A DNA stretch of 64,000 nucleotides from UBA1447 sp964612185 (lineage in GTDB: Bacteria; Bacillota; Clostridia; Oscillospirales; Acutalibacteraceae). A program made the position numbers and the translations under genes. Position 1 is the first letter of the stretch; every line of letters begins with the position of its first letter. This document shows, piece after piece, positions 8,564 through 17,295 of this stretch. The DNA is taken from the NCBI GenBank assembly GCA_964612185.1, contig CAZTCR010000008.1:25580-89579 (forward strand). The letters are read 5' to 3'. Below the pieces are notes generated by a model. It was not told where the DNA came from and ran no database searches. It worked only from the letters and a program-made list of their open reading frames with translations.

Positions 8564-8902
8564 ATGAATATTCAGATATATGGTAAAAAGAAATGCTTTG
8601 ACACGCAAAAAGCAGAGCGATATTTTAAAGAAAGACGAATTAAATATCAGTTTATTGATATTATTCGTTTTGGATTAAGCAAAGGAGAGCTAAAGAATGT
8701 TTCATCATTGCTCGGCATTAACAATATGATTGACTCAAGCACAAAAGAATATCATACACTTAATCTGCATTTAATCGGCTCGCCGGATATTCGAACTGAA
8801 ATTCTGATGAACAATCCTTGCCTATACCTAACCCCAATAGTGCGCAACGGGAAAAAGGCTACCGTTGGATACAAACCTGAAATTTGGAATGAATGGGATT
8901 AA
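8564..8902 (+). CDS. ArsC/Spx-superfamily thioredoxin-fold protein
   Basis: A 112-residue small protein with the ArsC/Spx fold pattern: an N-terminal strand, a redox-type Cys (C11, in KKKCFDT), and the PIVRNGK segment near the C terminus. Arsenate reductases have an Arg just before that segment (R-P-I-V), but here it is YLTPIV, so arsenate reductase activity is doubtful. There is no second Cys at the Spx CXXC position. A regulatory or glutaredoxin-like role is possible. The ATG has GAAAGG upstream. It sits 21 bases after the exporter and 34 before the next gene, probably in one transcript. Confidence 0.7.
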   Translation: MNIQIYGKKKCFDTQKAERYFKERRIKYQFIDIIRFGLSKGELKNVSSLLGINNMIDSSTKEYHTLNLHLIGSPDIRTEILMNNPCLYLTPIVRNGKKATVGYKPEIWNEWD

Positions 8903-8936
8903 TAAAACACCTCAACATGCGATAGGGGGAAATATT

Positions 8937-10652
8937 TTGCACTTCAACAACAGAGTCAGTACCGGAATAGACAGTTTTGATGAAGTAATAGATATGCTTC
9001 GTCTTGGGGACAATGTTGTCTGGCAGGTTGACTCAGTAAAAAATTATAAAACATTAATTGATCCGTTTATTAATAGAGCAATTTTGGACCGGAGAAAAAT
9101 TGTTTATGTTCGTTTCGGAAGACATAAACCTTTGCTTGAAAGGACCGAATTCATTAAAGTCTGCCCGTTGGATGCTTCAAAAGGGTTTGAGTATTTTGCA
9201 TCTGCTGTTGTTGAAGAGTTTATCCAAATGTTAGAGTATTTTGGTCAATCGCCAATTATTGTACGATCCAGCTCATTGCTTGAAGATAATTTCGGCAACG
9301 CTTTTGCGGGTAAATATGAAAGTGTTTTCTGCGTAAACCAGGGTTCGCCGGAGGAGCGTTATACTGCTTTAGAAAACGCTGTCAGAACTGTCTACGCAAG
9401 CACAATGAATGAGGACGCGCTCGCATACAGAATGAACAGGGGGTTGTTTGAAAAAGACGAACAGATGGCAATTCTAATTCAGCGCGTATCCGGCAACTAT
9501 TATGAAGACAAGTTTTTTCCGCATATCGCCGGTGTCGGCAACTCATCAAATTTATATGTATGGGATGACAGTGTTGATATGAATGCGGGGATGCTTCGTT
9601 TGGTTTTTGGCTTAGGAACAAGAGCCGTTGATAGAACTGTTGGGGACTACGCAAAAATCGTATGTCTTGACAATCCGCTGCGTAATCCGCCGATAAGTCT
9701 CGAAGACAAATCAAAGTATACACAAAAGAATGTTGATGTTCTTTTGCTAAAAGAAAACACACTGTCTGAAGTTGCCTTTGACAATATAGTTGAGCACGGC
9801 ATAAATGTTCCAATTACCACATTTGCTCAAAAGGATTATTTGGAAGAAAACCGTCTGCGTGAACTCGGATATTCCAACATTACAGTGCCTTATATGATCG
9901 ACTTTAAAAATATGCTGACAAATACCGAATTCCCAACATTGATGAAAGATATTCTTGCAATTTTATCAAAAGAATATGAATACCCGGTTGATATCGAGTT
10001 TACCGGCAATTTTTTAAGCGAAAATGATTTTAAAATTAATCTGCTGCAATGCAGACCTTTGCAAACGAGGGGACTCGGCCGACTAGTTGAACTGCCTGAC
10101 GATAATCAATGTAAAAGATGCTTCTTTTCATCAAAGGGGAATTTTATGGGTGGGAATATCAGACTTAAAATTGATTATGTTATATTTGTTGACGCAAGCA
10201 AATATTTGCAGTTGAAAGAAGAAGACAAGTATGAGATTGCAAGGATCATTGGAGCTGTCAATTTAGCTTTGAAGAAAAAGACGGTTATGCTTATCGGGCC
10301 AGGCAGATGGGGGACAACAACCCCTTCACTCGGTGTTCCGGTTCATTTCAGCGAAATATGCAATATGTCTGTTATTTGTGAAGTTGCATCTACAGAGGCA
10401 GGTTTTATGCCGGAACTCTCTTATGGCAGTCACTTTTTTCAAGATCTTGTTGAAAGCGGTATATTCTATGCGGCAATATTTGACGGCAGAGATGACGTCA
10501 CTTTTCATCCCGAAAATATTTTGGAAAACGAAAACCTGCTTGGGTCTATTTCTCCCCGAGGCATAGCGTTTCAGGATGTCATCTATATTTACAAACCCAA
10601 TAGTATGGAAATATTTTCCGATATTGTGTCACAGCGACTGATTTGTATATGA
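8937..10652 (+). CDS. PEP/pyruvate-binding (PPDK N-domain-like) protein
   Basis: A 571-residue protein resembling the ATP-grasp PEP/pyruvate-binding domain of PEP synthase and pyruvate phosphate dikinase. Visible signatures are the RSSSLLEDNFGNAFAGKYES segment (about residues 107-126), GLGTRAVDRT and LLQCRPLQTRG. I see no phospho-histidine swivelling domain or TIM-barrel domain, so it should not be a complete PPDK. The C-terminal 170 residues (with LIGPGRWGTT) are shared with clostridial proteins of unknown role. Start TTG 8937 is picked because GGGGGA ends 6 bases before it; frames beginning at 8865 or 8889 overlap or abut the upstream gene and lack a ribosome site. Confidence 0.72.
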   Translation: MHFNNRVSTGIDSFDEVIDMLRLGDNVVWQVDSVKNYKTLIDPFINRAILDRRKIVYVRFGRHKPLLERTEFIKVCPLDASKGFEYFASAVVEEFIQMLEYFGQSPIIVRSSSLLEDNFGNAFAGKYESVFCVNQGSPEERYTALENAVRTVYASTMNEDALAYRMNRGLFEKDEQMAILIQRVSGNYYEDKFFPHIAGVGNSSNLYVWDDSVDMNAGMLRLVFGLGTRAVDRTVGDYAKIVCLDNPLRNPPISLEDKSKYTQKNVDVLLLKENTLSEVAFDNIVEHGINVPITTFAQKDYLEENRLRELGYSNITVPYMIDFKNMLTNTEFPTLMKDILAILSKEYEYPVDIEFTGNFLSENDFKINLLQCRPLQTRGLGRLVELPDDNQCKRCFFSSKGNFMGGNIRLKIDYVIFVDASKYLQLKEEDKYEIARIIGAVNLALKKKTVMLIGPGRWGTTTPSLGVPVHFSEICNMSVICEVASTEAGFMPELSYGSHFFQDLVESGIFYAAIFDGRDDVTFHPENILENENLLGSISPRGIAFQDVIYIYKPNSMEIFSDIVSQRLICI

Positions 10653-10657
10653 GCCTC

Positions 10658-10686
10658 TTGATATCATACTTAACCTATGGTATTAT
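10658..10686 (+). promoter_or_regulatory. Promoter and possible operator of the Fe-S operon
   Basis: TTGATA (10658-10663) and TATTAT (10681-10686) with a 17-base spacer. Between and over them lies ATACTTAACCTATGGTAT, an imperfect inverted repeat. Rrf2-type regulators commonly repress their own operons at such sites, so autoregulation by the next gene is likely but not proven. Confidence 0.55.
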
Positions 10687-10707
10687 AGTAGTAATGGAGG
10701 TGACTGA

Positions 10708-11145
10708 ATGAAAGTATCGACACGCGGGCGTTATGCGCTGCGTCTTATGATTGATCTGGCCGAACATAATCCGGGAGAAGCTGTTTCCTTGAAAGATATA
10801 TCAAAGAGGCAGCATATTTCTACAAAATATCTCGAACACATTGTAACATTGTTGTGCAAAGCAGGTTATTTAAAAAGTATTCGAGGTTCTCAAGGCGGAT
10901 ATATGCTCACAAGCGAACCCGGTAAATATACTGTTGGTGCTATTCTTCGCGTTACCGAAGGTTCCCTCTCACCTGTTACCTGTATCGAAGAAAATCCAAA
11001 TCAATGCGAACACAGCGGCAACTGCCCAACCGTCGATTTTTGGAAAGGGCTTAATCGAGTTATTAATGATTATGTAGACAAAATCACCTTAAAAGACTTG
11101 TTAAGCCGAAACAAAAACTGCGGTCAAAACAATTATATGATTTGA
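10708..11145 (+). CDS. Rrf2/IscR-family transcriptional regulator
   Basis: A 145-residue winged-helix regulator beginning MKVSTRGRYALR, the Rrf2 N terminus, with the recognition-helix segment KYLEHIV and the wing GSQGGY. Three Cys (C92, C100, C106) sit where IscR-type sensors bind a 2Fe-2S cluster, so it probably reads Fe-S status. It precedes iscS-iscU by about 100 bases and very likely controls them. GGAGGTGA lies upstream of the ATG. A CymR-type cysteine regulator is the alternative, but those usually lack the three Cys. Confidence 0.88.
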   Translation: MKVSTRGRYALRLMIDLAEHNPGEAVSLKDISKRQHISTKYLEHIVTLLCKAGYLKSIRGSQGGYMLTSEPGKYTVGAILRVTEGSLSPVTCIEENPNQCEHSGNCPTVDFWKGLNRVINDYVDKITLKDLLSRNKNCGQNNYMI

Positions 11146-11241
11146 TTTTCAATAAAAATGTAGTACAATCATCAAGTGTCATCATGTTAAGCACAAAACA
11201 GACAATATCAGACTCAATAATACTTTGGGGGCAATGAATTA

Positions 11242-12423
11242 ATGAAAAGGGTATATGTTGACAATGCCGCTACTACCGCTATGTGCGTTGATGCCGTAAC
11301 GGCAATGATGCCGTATTTAAGCGAAAATTATGGTAATCCTTCCAGTCTTCATTCCTTTGGTCAGCATGCTTCAGCGGCGATTATGGCTGCGAGAAATCAA
11401 ATAGCATCATGTATCGGCGCACAGACCAAAGAGTTATATTTCACTTCCGGTGGTTCGGAGTCAGACAACTGGGCTATTTTTGCCGCTGCAACGCTTGGCG
11501 CTAAAAAATCTAAACGGCATATTATCTCAACAAAGTTTGAACATCATGCGGTTCTGCACACATTGGAAAGATTGGAAAAAGATGGTTTTGAAGTTACTTA
11601 TCTTGATGTGTATTCCGATGGAATTGTAAGAATCGATGATTTGAAAAATACGATACGGGACGATACTGCGTTGGTCACAATTATGTATGCCAATAATGAA
11701 ATCGGCACAATACAGCCCATTGCTGAAATCGGAAAAATTTGCAGAGAAAAAGGTGTTCTGTTTCATACCGATGCGGTTCAAGCTGTCGGGCATGTACGCA
11801 TCAATGTTGCTGATCAAAATATTGACATGCTTTCTTTGTCAGCACACAAGTTCCACGGGCCAAAAGGAATTGGCGCATTATATTGCCGCAGCGGCATTCC
11901 GCTGCAAAGCTTTATCCATGGCGGCGCGCAGGAGAGGGGAAAGAGGGCCGGAACGGAAAATGTTGCGTCCATCGTTGGTATGGCTGTAGCTTTAACAAAG
12001 GCTTGTGCAGAAATGGACGAAAACACAAAAAAGGTTACCGCCAACAGAGACAGGCTGATTGATAAATTATTGACCATACCCAATTCAAGGCTTAACGGAC
12101 ACAGACAATTCAGACTGCCCGGAAATGTAAGTTTTTGTTTTGAGGGAATTGAAGGTGAGTCGCTTTTATTATCACTTGATCTGAAAGGAATTTGCGCATC
12201 TTCGGGGTCCGCGTGCACATCGGGTTCACTTGACCCGAGCCATGTTCTCCTTGCCATAGGACTGCCGCATGAAGTTGCTCACGGTTCTCTCAGGCTATCC
12301 CTTAGCGAGTACAACTCTGCGGAAGAAATCGAATATATTATTACTGAACTCCCTGTTATCGTTTCCAGACTTAGAGACATGTCCCCTGTGTGGGAAAGAA
12401 TTACAAAAGGAGGCAATTTTTAA
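11242..12423 (+). CDS. iscS: Cysteine desulfurase (IscS/NifS family)
   Basis: A 393-residue PLP enzyme that converts cysteine to alanine and passes sulfur as persulfide to IscU and MnmA. The PLP Lys is K203 in SAHKFHGPKG, and the active-site Cys is C325 in SSGSACTSGS, on the long flexible loop typical of group I desulfurases. The length is normal. The stop codon overlaps the iscU start (TAATG), so the two are translationally coupled. The downstream mnmA suggests this desulfurase also serves tRNA thiolation. Confidence 0.96.
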   Translation: MKRVYVDNAATTAMCVDAVTAMMPYLSENYGNPSSLHSFGQHASAAIMAARNQIASCIGAQTKELYFTSGGSESDNWAIFAAATLGAKKSKRHIISTKFEHHAVLHTLERLEKDGFEVTYLDVYSDGIVRIDDLKNTIRDDTALVTIMYANNEIGTIQPIAEIGKICREKGVLFHTDAVQAVGHVRINVADQNIDMLSLSAHKFHGPKGIGALYCRSGIPLQSFIHGGAQERGKRAGTENVASIVGMAVALTKACAEMDENTKKVTANRDRLIDKLLTIPNSRLNGHRQFRLPGNVSFCFEGIEGESLLLSLDLKGICASSGSACTSGSLDPSHVLLAIGLPHEVAHGSLRLSLSEYNSAEEIEYIITELPVIVSRLRDMSPVWERITKGGNF

Positions 12424-12863
12424 TGGCATACAGCGAAAAAGTTATGGACCACTTTGCAAATCCCAGAAATGTAGGTAAAATCGAAGATGCCGATGGCGTC
12501 GGTGAGGTCGGTAACGCCAAATGCGGCGATATTATGAAGGTCTACATAAAAGTTGAAAATGGTATCATAGTCGATGTTAAATTCAACACTTTCGGCTGTG
12601 CTTCGGCGATTGCCACAAGTTCTATCGCAACAGAAATGATCAAAGGCAAGCCAATTGAGGAAGCCTTAAAATTGACTAATAAGGCGGTCGTTGAAGCACT
12701 TGACGGACTTCCGCCGGCTAAAATCCATTGCTCCGTTTTAGCGGAAGAAGCTGTTAAAGCAGCCGTTTCCGATTATTACAACAAAAACGGCATCGAATAC
12801 AGTGGTCCTGAATTTAAATGCGCGGGTTGCTGTCTTTCTTGTGAGTCACACAAGGATGATTGA
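12423..12863 (+). CDS. iscU: Fe-S cluster assembly scaffold IscU/NifU-like
   Basis: A 146-residue scaffold on which 2Fe-2S and 4Fe-4S clusters are built before transfer. The three ligand Cys are present: C34 (KCGD, with the conserved Asp), C59 (FGCAS) and C103 (IHCSVL). An extra C-terminal tail adds a C-x2-C-C-x2-C cluster (KCAGCCLSCE) not found in E. coli IscU. ATG 12423 overlaps the iscS stop, with AAAGGAGG upstream. Confidence 0.95.
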   Translation: MAYSEKVMDHFANPRNVGKIEDADGVGEVGNAKCGDIMKVYIKVENGIIVDVKFNTFGCASAIATSSIATEMIKGKPIEEALKLTNKAVVEALDGLPPAKIHCSVLAEEAVKAAVSDYYNKNGIEYSGPEFKCAGCCLSCESHKDD

Positions 12864-12895
12864 TTCAATTTGCTTAATCTGCATGGTGAAGAATA

Positions 12896-13807
12896 ATGAT
12901 AAATGACATACAAAAGAAAATACTTGAATTAAAAATAGACAAAGATGTGTGCATTCTTGCTCATAGCTATCAGTCAGAGCCGATAATTGAAATCGCCGAT
13001 TATACGGGAGATTCTTATCAGCTTAGTATTTTGGCTGAAAAAACACCGCAAAAAAACATTATCCTGTGCGGTGTGCGTTTTATGGCGGAAACAGTAAAAA
13101 TTCTGTCGCCTGAAAAAAGAGTTTTCCTTGCAAACCCATCCGCTGGCTGTCCGATGGCGGAACAGATGGATAGAGAGATGATTGAAGCAATCAAGCATCA
13201 ATACCCACAATATACAGTTGTCGCTTATATCAACACTACCGCAGATTTGAAAACGGTATGTGATGTTTGCGTAACATCGTCATCAGCTGTAAAAATTATT
13301 AATAAAATCGAAAACGAATACATTTTGTTTATACCTGACTGTAATTTGGGACAATATGTTGCAGATGAACTACCTCATAAAAAGATAAAGCTGCTGCAAG
13401 GCGGCTGCCCGATACATGCGGCGGTCAATACGCAGGATGTTAACACAGCAAGAAAGGAACACCCTGAAGCGATGCTGCTTGTTCATCCGGAATGTACACC
13501 CGAAGTAGTGAAGAGCGCTGATTTTGTGGGCTCTACATCAGCAATTATGGACTATGCAAAAGATTCCGGCAATAAAGAGTTCATCATTGGAACAGAAATG
13601 AGTATTGCGGAACATTTGCAGTATTCTTGCCCCGGCAAGAAGTTCTACTGTTTAAGTAAAAAGCTCCTTTGTCCGAACATGAAACTGACAACTTTGATGG
13701 ATGTTTATAATTGCTTAATCGGCGAAGGCGGCGAGGAGATTATACTGGATGACACTACCATTAAGGGTGCCCGTAGATGTATTAATGAGATGATAAGGCT
13801 GGGTTAA
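12896..13807 (+). CDS. nadA: Quinolinate synthase
   Basis: A 303-residue NadA, the 4Fe-4S enzyme that condenses iminoaspartate with dihydroxyacetone phosphate to quinolinate in NAD synthesis. Ligand Cys occur in the expected contexts: SAGCPMAEQ, VHPECTPEV and LCPNMKLTTL; CGVRFMAET and IGTEMS also match the family. Its usual partners nadB and nadC are not in the window. It lies inside the iscS-iscU-mnmA operon (32 bases after iscU, 4 before mnmA), which puts an Fe-S enzyme under Fe-S-responsive control. Confidence 0.94.
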   Translation: MINDIQKKILELKIDKDVCILAHSYQSEPIIEIADYTGDSYQLSILAEKTPQKNIILCGVRFMAETVKILSPEKRVFLANPSAGCPMAEQMDREMIEAIKHQYPQYTVVAYINTTADLKTVCDVCVTSSSAVKIINKIENEYILFIPDCNLGQYVADELPHKKIKLLQGGCPIHAAVNTQDVNTARKEHPEAMLLVHPECTPEVVKSADFVGSTSAIMDYAKDSGNKEFIIGTEMSIAEHLQYSCPGKKFYCLSKKLLCPNMKLTTLMDVYNCLIGEGGEEIILDDTTIKGARRCINEMIRLG

Positions 13808-13811
13808 CGAA

Positions 13812-14894
13812 ATGGAAAAAAAAGTTATCATCGCTATGAGCGGCGGAGTAGACAGCTCCGTCGCTGCGTATTTATTAAAAAAAAAGGGTTACGAAACAGT
13901 TGGTGTTACGCTAAAACTTTTTGACAATGAAGATGTTAATGTTGGTAAAGAGAAAACCTGCTGTTCACTTGACGATGTCGAGGATGCAAGGAGCATTGCG
14001 TATGAACTTGGTATCCCGCACTATTTGCTTAATTTCAGTGAATCATTCAAAACCGAAGTAATTGAACGCTTTGTCAAAACATATTGCGCAGGCGATACAC
14101 CAAATCCGTGTATCGATTGTAACCGATTCATAAAGTTTGAAAAACTTATGCTTCGTGTTAGGCAACTTGAATTTGATTATCTGGCTACAGGTCATTACGC
14201 CGTTATTGAATATGAGCCAATTGCAGCAAGATATTTATTAAAAAAATCAACCGATAAAACAAAAGACCAGAGTTATGTTCTTTATTCATTAACACAGGAT
14301 CAACTTTCAAAGACGCTATTTCCATTGGGCACATTACATAAGGCACAAGTTCGTGAAATTGCAGCTGAAAACGGTTTTAGCAATGCTAAAAAGCATGACA
14401 GCCAGGATATTTGTTTTGTTAAGGATGGAAATTATTCAAGGTTTATTGAAGGATATTCAGACAATGTACCACCAGCGGGAGCTTTTATCGACATGAGCGG
14501 TAATATTATCGGCAAGCATAAGGGTATTGTGCACTATACAATCGGGCAGCGAAAAGGGCTTGGTATTTCATCTGCAAATCCGATGTATGTATGCAAGAAA
14601 AATGTTTCTAATCAAACCGTTGTACTTGGCGGGGAATCAGACCTTTATACAAAATCATTAGTCGCTGAAGATATCAATCTGATAGCGTACGACAATATCA
14701 ATAAACCTTTGCGACTAAAGGCAAAAGTGCGATATAAACAAGAAGAACAATGGTCGACGGTTGAACAAACCGGCGACGGAACTGTTCATATTGAGTTTGA
14801 TTTGCCACAAAGAGCAATTGCACGAGGTCAAGCAGTTGTTTTTTACGATGAAGATGTTGTTGTTGGAGGCGGTACTATAGTTGATACCGCATAA
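13812..14894 (+). CDS. mnmA: tRNA-specific 2-thiouridylase
   Basis: A 360-residue ATP-pyrophosphatase that thiolates U34 of tRNA-Lys, -Glu and -Gln using sulfur from IscS. The PP-loop is SGGVDSSVAA near residue 10. The catalytic Cys pair is in NPCIDCNRF (around residue 100) and SQDICFVKDG (around residue 200), and the C-terminal domain has GQRKGLG. The length is typical. It is the last gene of the iscS operon, a common Firmicute arrangement. Confidence 0.96.
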   Translation: MEKKVIIAMSGGVDSSVAAYLLKKKGYETVGVTLKLFDNEDVNVGKEKTCCSLDDVEDARSIAYELGIPHYLLNFSESFKTEVIERFVKTYCAGDTPNPCIDCNRFIKFEKLMLRVRQLEFDYLATGHYAVIEYEPIAARYLLKKSTDKTKDQSYVLYSLTQDQLSKTLFPLGTLHKAQVREIAAENGFSNAKKHDSQDICFVKDGNYSRFIEGYSDNVPPAGAFIDMSGNIIGKHKGIVHYTIGQRKGLGISSANPMYVCKKNVSNQTVVLGGESDLYTKSLVAEDINLIAYDNINKPLRLKAKVRYKQEEQWSTVEQTGDGTVHIEFDLPQRAIARGQAVVFYDEDVVVGGGTIVDTA

Positions 14895-14995
14895 ACCGTT
14901 TTATTATGATCCGTCATTCAAACATTACAACATTAATACACACAAAGAATCCTATGTATGAGACATTTACAAACTAAGAATGAGGTGTATTGGCA

Positions 14996-15472
14996 ATGAA
15001 AACGATAGATCAGTCAAGATCTGTTTTATCTGAAATGATGCTCCCAAGCCAGGCCAATCCGACGGGTACTGTTCATGGCGGAGAAATTATGAAATTAATG
15101 GACGCCTGCGGGGGAGTTGCAGCAACAAGACACGCAAAAACAAATGTTGTGACGGTTCGTGTAGATGAATTGTTGTTCTTAAAACCGATTTTTGTCGGCC
15201 AACTTGTCATATGCGAATCCGAGCTTGTTTTTGTCGGCAAATCATCCATGGAAGTAAAAATAACGGTAAAAGTAGAAAACTTGACTGACGATTCGCCAAG
15301 TATAATTGCGTTGACAGCTTTTTTTACATATGTAGCGATTGATAAAAACAGAAAACCCTGTATCGTACCTGAGTTGTTATTAATGACTGACGAACAAATA
15401 ACTGCTTTTGAAGACGGAAAAAAACGATATTTAGCTCATAAAGAAAAAATTAACAATAATTCACAATGTTAA
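14996..15472 (+). CDS. Hotdog-fold acyl-CoA thioesterase
   Basis: A 158-residue single-hotdog thioesterase of the YciA/BACH type: PSQANPTGTVHGGEIMKLMD at the N terminus carries the conserved Asn and Asp positions used for catalysis. It hydrolyses acyl-CoA; chain-length preference cannot be read from the sequence. ATG 14996 is 8 bases after GAGGTG, while the TTG at 14990 would be too close. It is 101 bases after mnmA and 39 before the nuclease gene. Confidence 0.88.
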   Translation: MKTIDQSRSVLSEMMLPSQANPTGTVHGGEIMKLMDACGGVAATRHAKTNVVTVRVDELLFLKPIFVGQLVICESELVFVGKSSMEVKITVKVENLTDDSPSIIALTAFFTYVAIDKNRKPCIVPELLLMTDEQITAFEDGKKRYLAHKEKINNNSQC

Positions 15473-15511
15473 TCAATTGCTTAACCCAAATTGTATTGGA
15501 GGTAGAATAAT

Positions 15512-17119
15512 ATGAAATTAACATTTTTAGGTGCAGCACAAGAAGTAACCGGCAGCTGTTATTACTTGGAAGCCTGCGGCAAGAAAATCTTGGTTGATTG
15601 TGGTATGCGGCAAGGCCCTGATGAGTATTTACAGCAGGATATGCCTGTCAATCCGTCTGAACTGGATTATATATTTCTGACACATGCACATATTGATCAT
15701 TCCGGCAGATTGCCGCTCTTATCGAAATTCGGTTTTAAAGGTACTGTTTTTTCAACTTTCGCAACAGGTCAGTTGTGTCAAATTATGCTGCGGGACAGCG
15801 CGCATATTCAGGAATTTGAAGCGGAATGGCGCAACCGTAAACGAAACCGTTCAGGCGAAGATCCCTACGAGCCCTTATATAACATGGCAGACGCGGAACG
15901 AATACTTCAAAAATTTGTCACCTACGGCTATAACACAATAATAGACATAGTACAGGGGATTAAACTTCGATTTACTGATGCCGGACATCTGCTTGGCTCC
16001 GCAAGTCTTGAAGTGTGGATATGCGAAAGCAATATGACAAAAAAAATAGTCTTTTCAGGCGACATCGGCAATACCGGCCAACCGCTGATAAATGACCCTT
16101 CTTATATCGAAGAGGCTGATTATGTTGTAATGGAATCAACTTACGGTGACAGAAACCATCAAGACACACCGGATTATGCCGCGGGACTTGCCGCAATAAT
16201 TAAGTCAACTTTTAATAAAGGCGGGAATGTCATCATCCCGTCCTTTGCCGTAGGCAGAACGCAGGAAATTCTATATTATATTCGTGAAATATATGCGAGA
16301 CGCCTTGTTGACGAGTTTGATAGATTCAGTGTTTATGTTGATAGCCCGTTAGCCATTGAAGCAACCGGAATTTATAACAAAACAGTGGAGGGATACTACG
16401 ATCAAGAGGCCATGGCGTTAATTAATCAAGGAACTAATCCAATCCGCTTTCCTGGATTACAGCTGTCTGTAACAGCTGACGAATCAAAAGCAATCAACTT
16501 TAGCAACAACAGTAAAGTTATTATATCGGCAAGCGGCATGTGTGATGCCGGCAGAATCAGACATCACTTAAAGCATAACTTATGGAGACCGGAAAGTACA
16601 GTCGTATTTGTAGGTTATCAGGCCGAGGGAACGCTTGGCAGGGCATTGCTCGAAGGTGCGAAAGTTGTCAGACTTTTTGGTGAAACAATAAGCGTTAAAG
16701 CAAGTATTGTCAAGTTAGAGGGTATGAGCGCACACGCTGACAAAGACGGTCTGTTAAAATGGATTGACTCTTTCAATCTGAAACCTGCGTGTGTTTTCGT
16801 TACACACGGTGAACAATCAGTTTGTGATTTATTTGTGGAAACACTCAAAGAAGAAAAAGAATTGAATGCCTTTGCGCCAAAAGCACAAGCCGTATTTGAT
16901 TTATATAAAAATGAATTCATTGAATATGGTGTCAGTCAGCCGTTAGTAAAAACGGAAAAAGATAAAACGCTTAAACGCAACAGTGTATATGAGCGATTGG
17001 TTTTGTCCGGTGAACGGCTGATTAGTGTTGTCCACAGCAGCAAGGGCAGGGCAAATAAGGATTTGGCAAGATTTGCTGATCAAATCAACAATCTTTGCGA
17101 AAAGTGGACTCGTCAATAA
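15512..17119 (+). CDS. Beta-CASP metallo-beta-lactamase RNase
   Basis: A 535-residue metallo-beta-lactamase-fold protein with the HAHIDHSGRLP metal motif, GDIGN, the SFAVGRTQEIL of the beta-CASP insert and a terminal SAHADKDGL motif. Proteins with this plan (CPSF/Ysh1-like) cut RNA at a two-zinc site. It is not RNase J, which has a different C-terminal region. The expected substrate is mRNA, in the cytoplasm. A strong GGAGGTAG ribosome site precedes ATG 15512. Confidence 0.9.
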   Translation: MKLTFLGAAQEVTGSCYYLEACGKKILVDCGMRQGPDEYLQQDMPVNPSELDYIFLTHAHIDHSGRLPLLSKFGFKGTVFSTFATGQLCQIMLRDSAHIQEFEAEWRNRKRNRSGEDPYEPLYNMADAERILQKFVTYGYNTIIDIVQGIKLRFTDAGHLLGSASLEVWICESNMTKKIVFSGDIGNTGQPLINDPSYIEEADYVVMESTYGDRNHQDTPDYAAGLAAIIKSTFNKGGNVIIPSFAVGRTQEILYYIREIYARRLVDEFDRFSVYVDSPLAIEATGIYNKTVEGYYDQEAMALINQGTNPIRFPGLQLSVTADESKAINFSNNSKVIISASGMCDAGRIRHHLKHNLWRPESTVVFVGYQAEGTLGRALLEGAKVVRLFGETISVKASIVKLEGMSAHADKDGLLKWIDSFNLKPACVFVTHGEQSVCDLFVETLKEEKELNAFAPKAQAVFDLYKNEFIEYGVSQPLVKTEKDKTLKRNSVYERLVLSGERLISVVHSSKGRANKDLARFADQINNLCEKWTRQ

Positions 17120-17239
17120 TGCGATTTTGAAAATGATTGAATTAACACGCTATATATTTGTAAACATATACAAAAATGATGCATCTTGTCTGCTGTGATA
17201 TGATTATTCGTAGAAATCTGTCAATTGTAACGCTTTCTA

Positions 17240-17268
17240 TTGTATTTTCGTATTAATTGCAATAGAAT
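17240..17268 (+). promoter_or_regulatory. Probable promoter of the pur genes
   Basis: TTGTAT (17240-17245) and TAGAAT (17263-17268) with a 17-base spacer, 27 bases before purE. I looked in 17120-17295 for a purine riboswitch aptamer and for PurR boxes and saw neither. Confidence 0.45.
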
Positions 17269-17295
17269 AAACATAGCAAAACAAGGAGGTTCTTC

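Noticed and set aside
17120..17295. Possible purine riboswitch or PurR box before purE
   Set aside because: I found neither the aptamer core sequences nor a paired PurR box; only a plausible promoter is visible.
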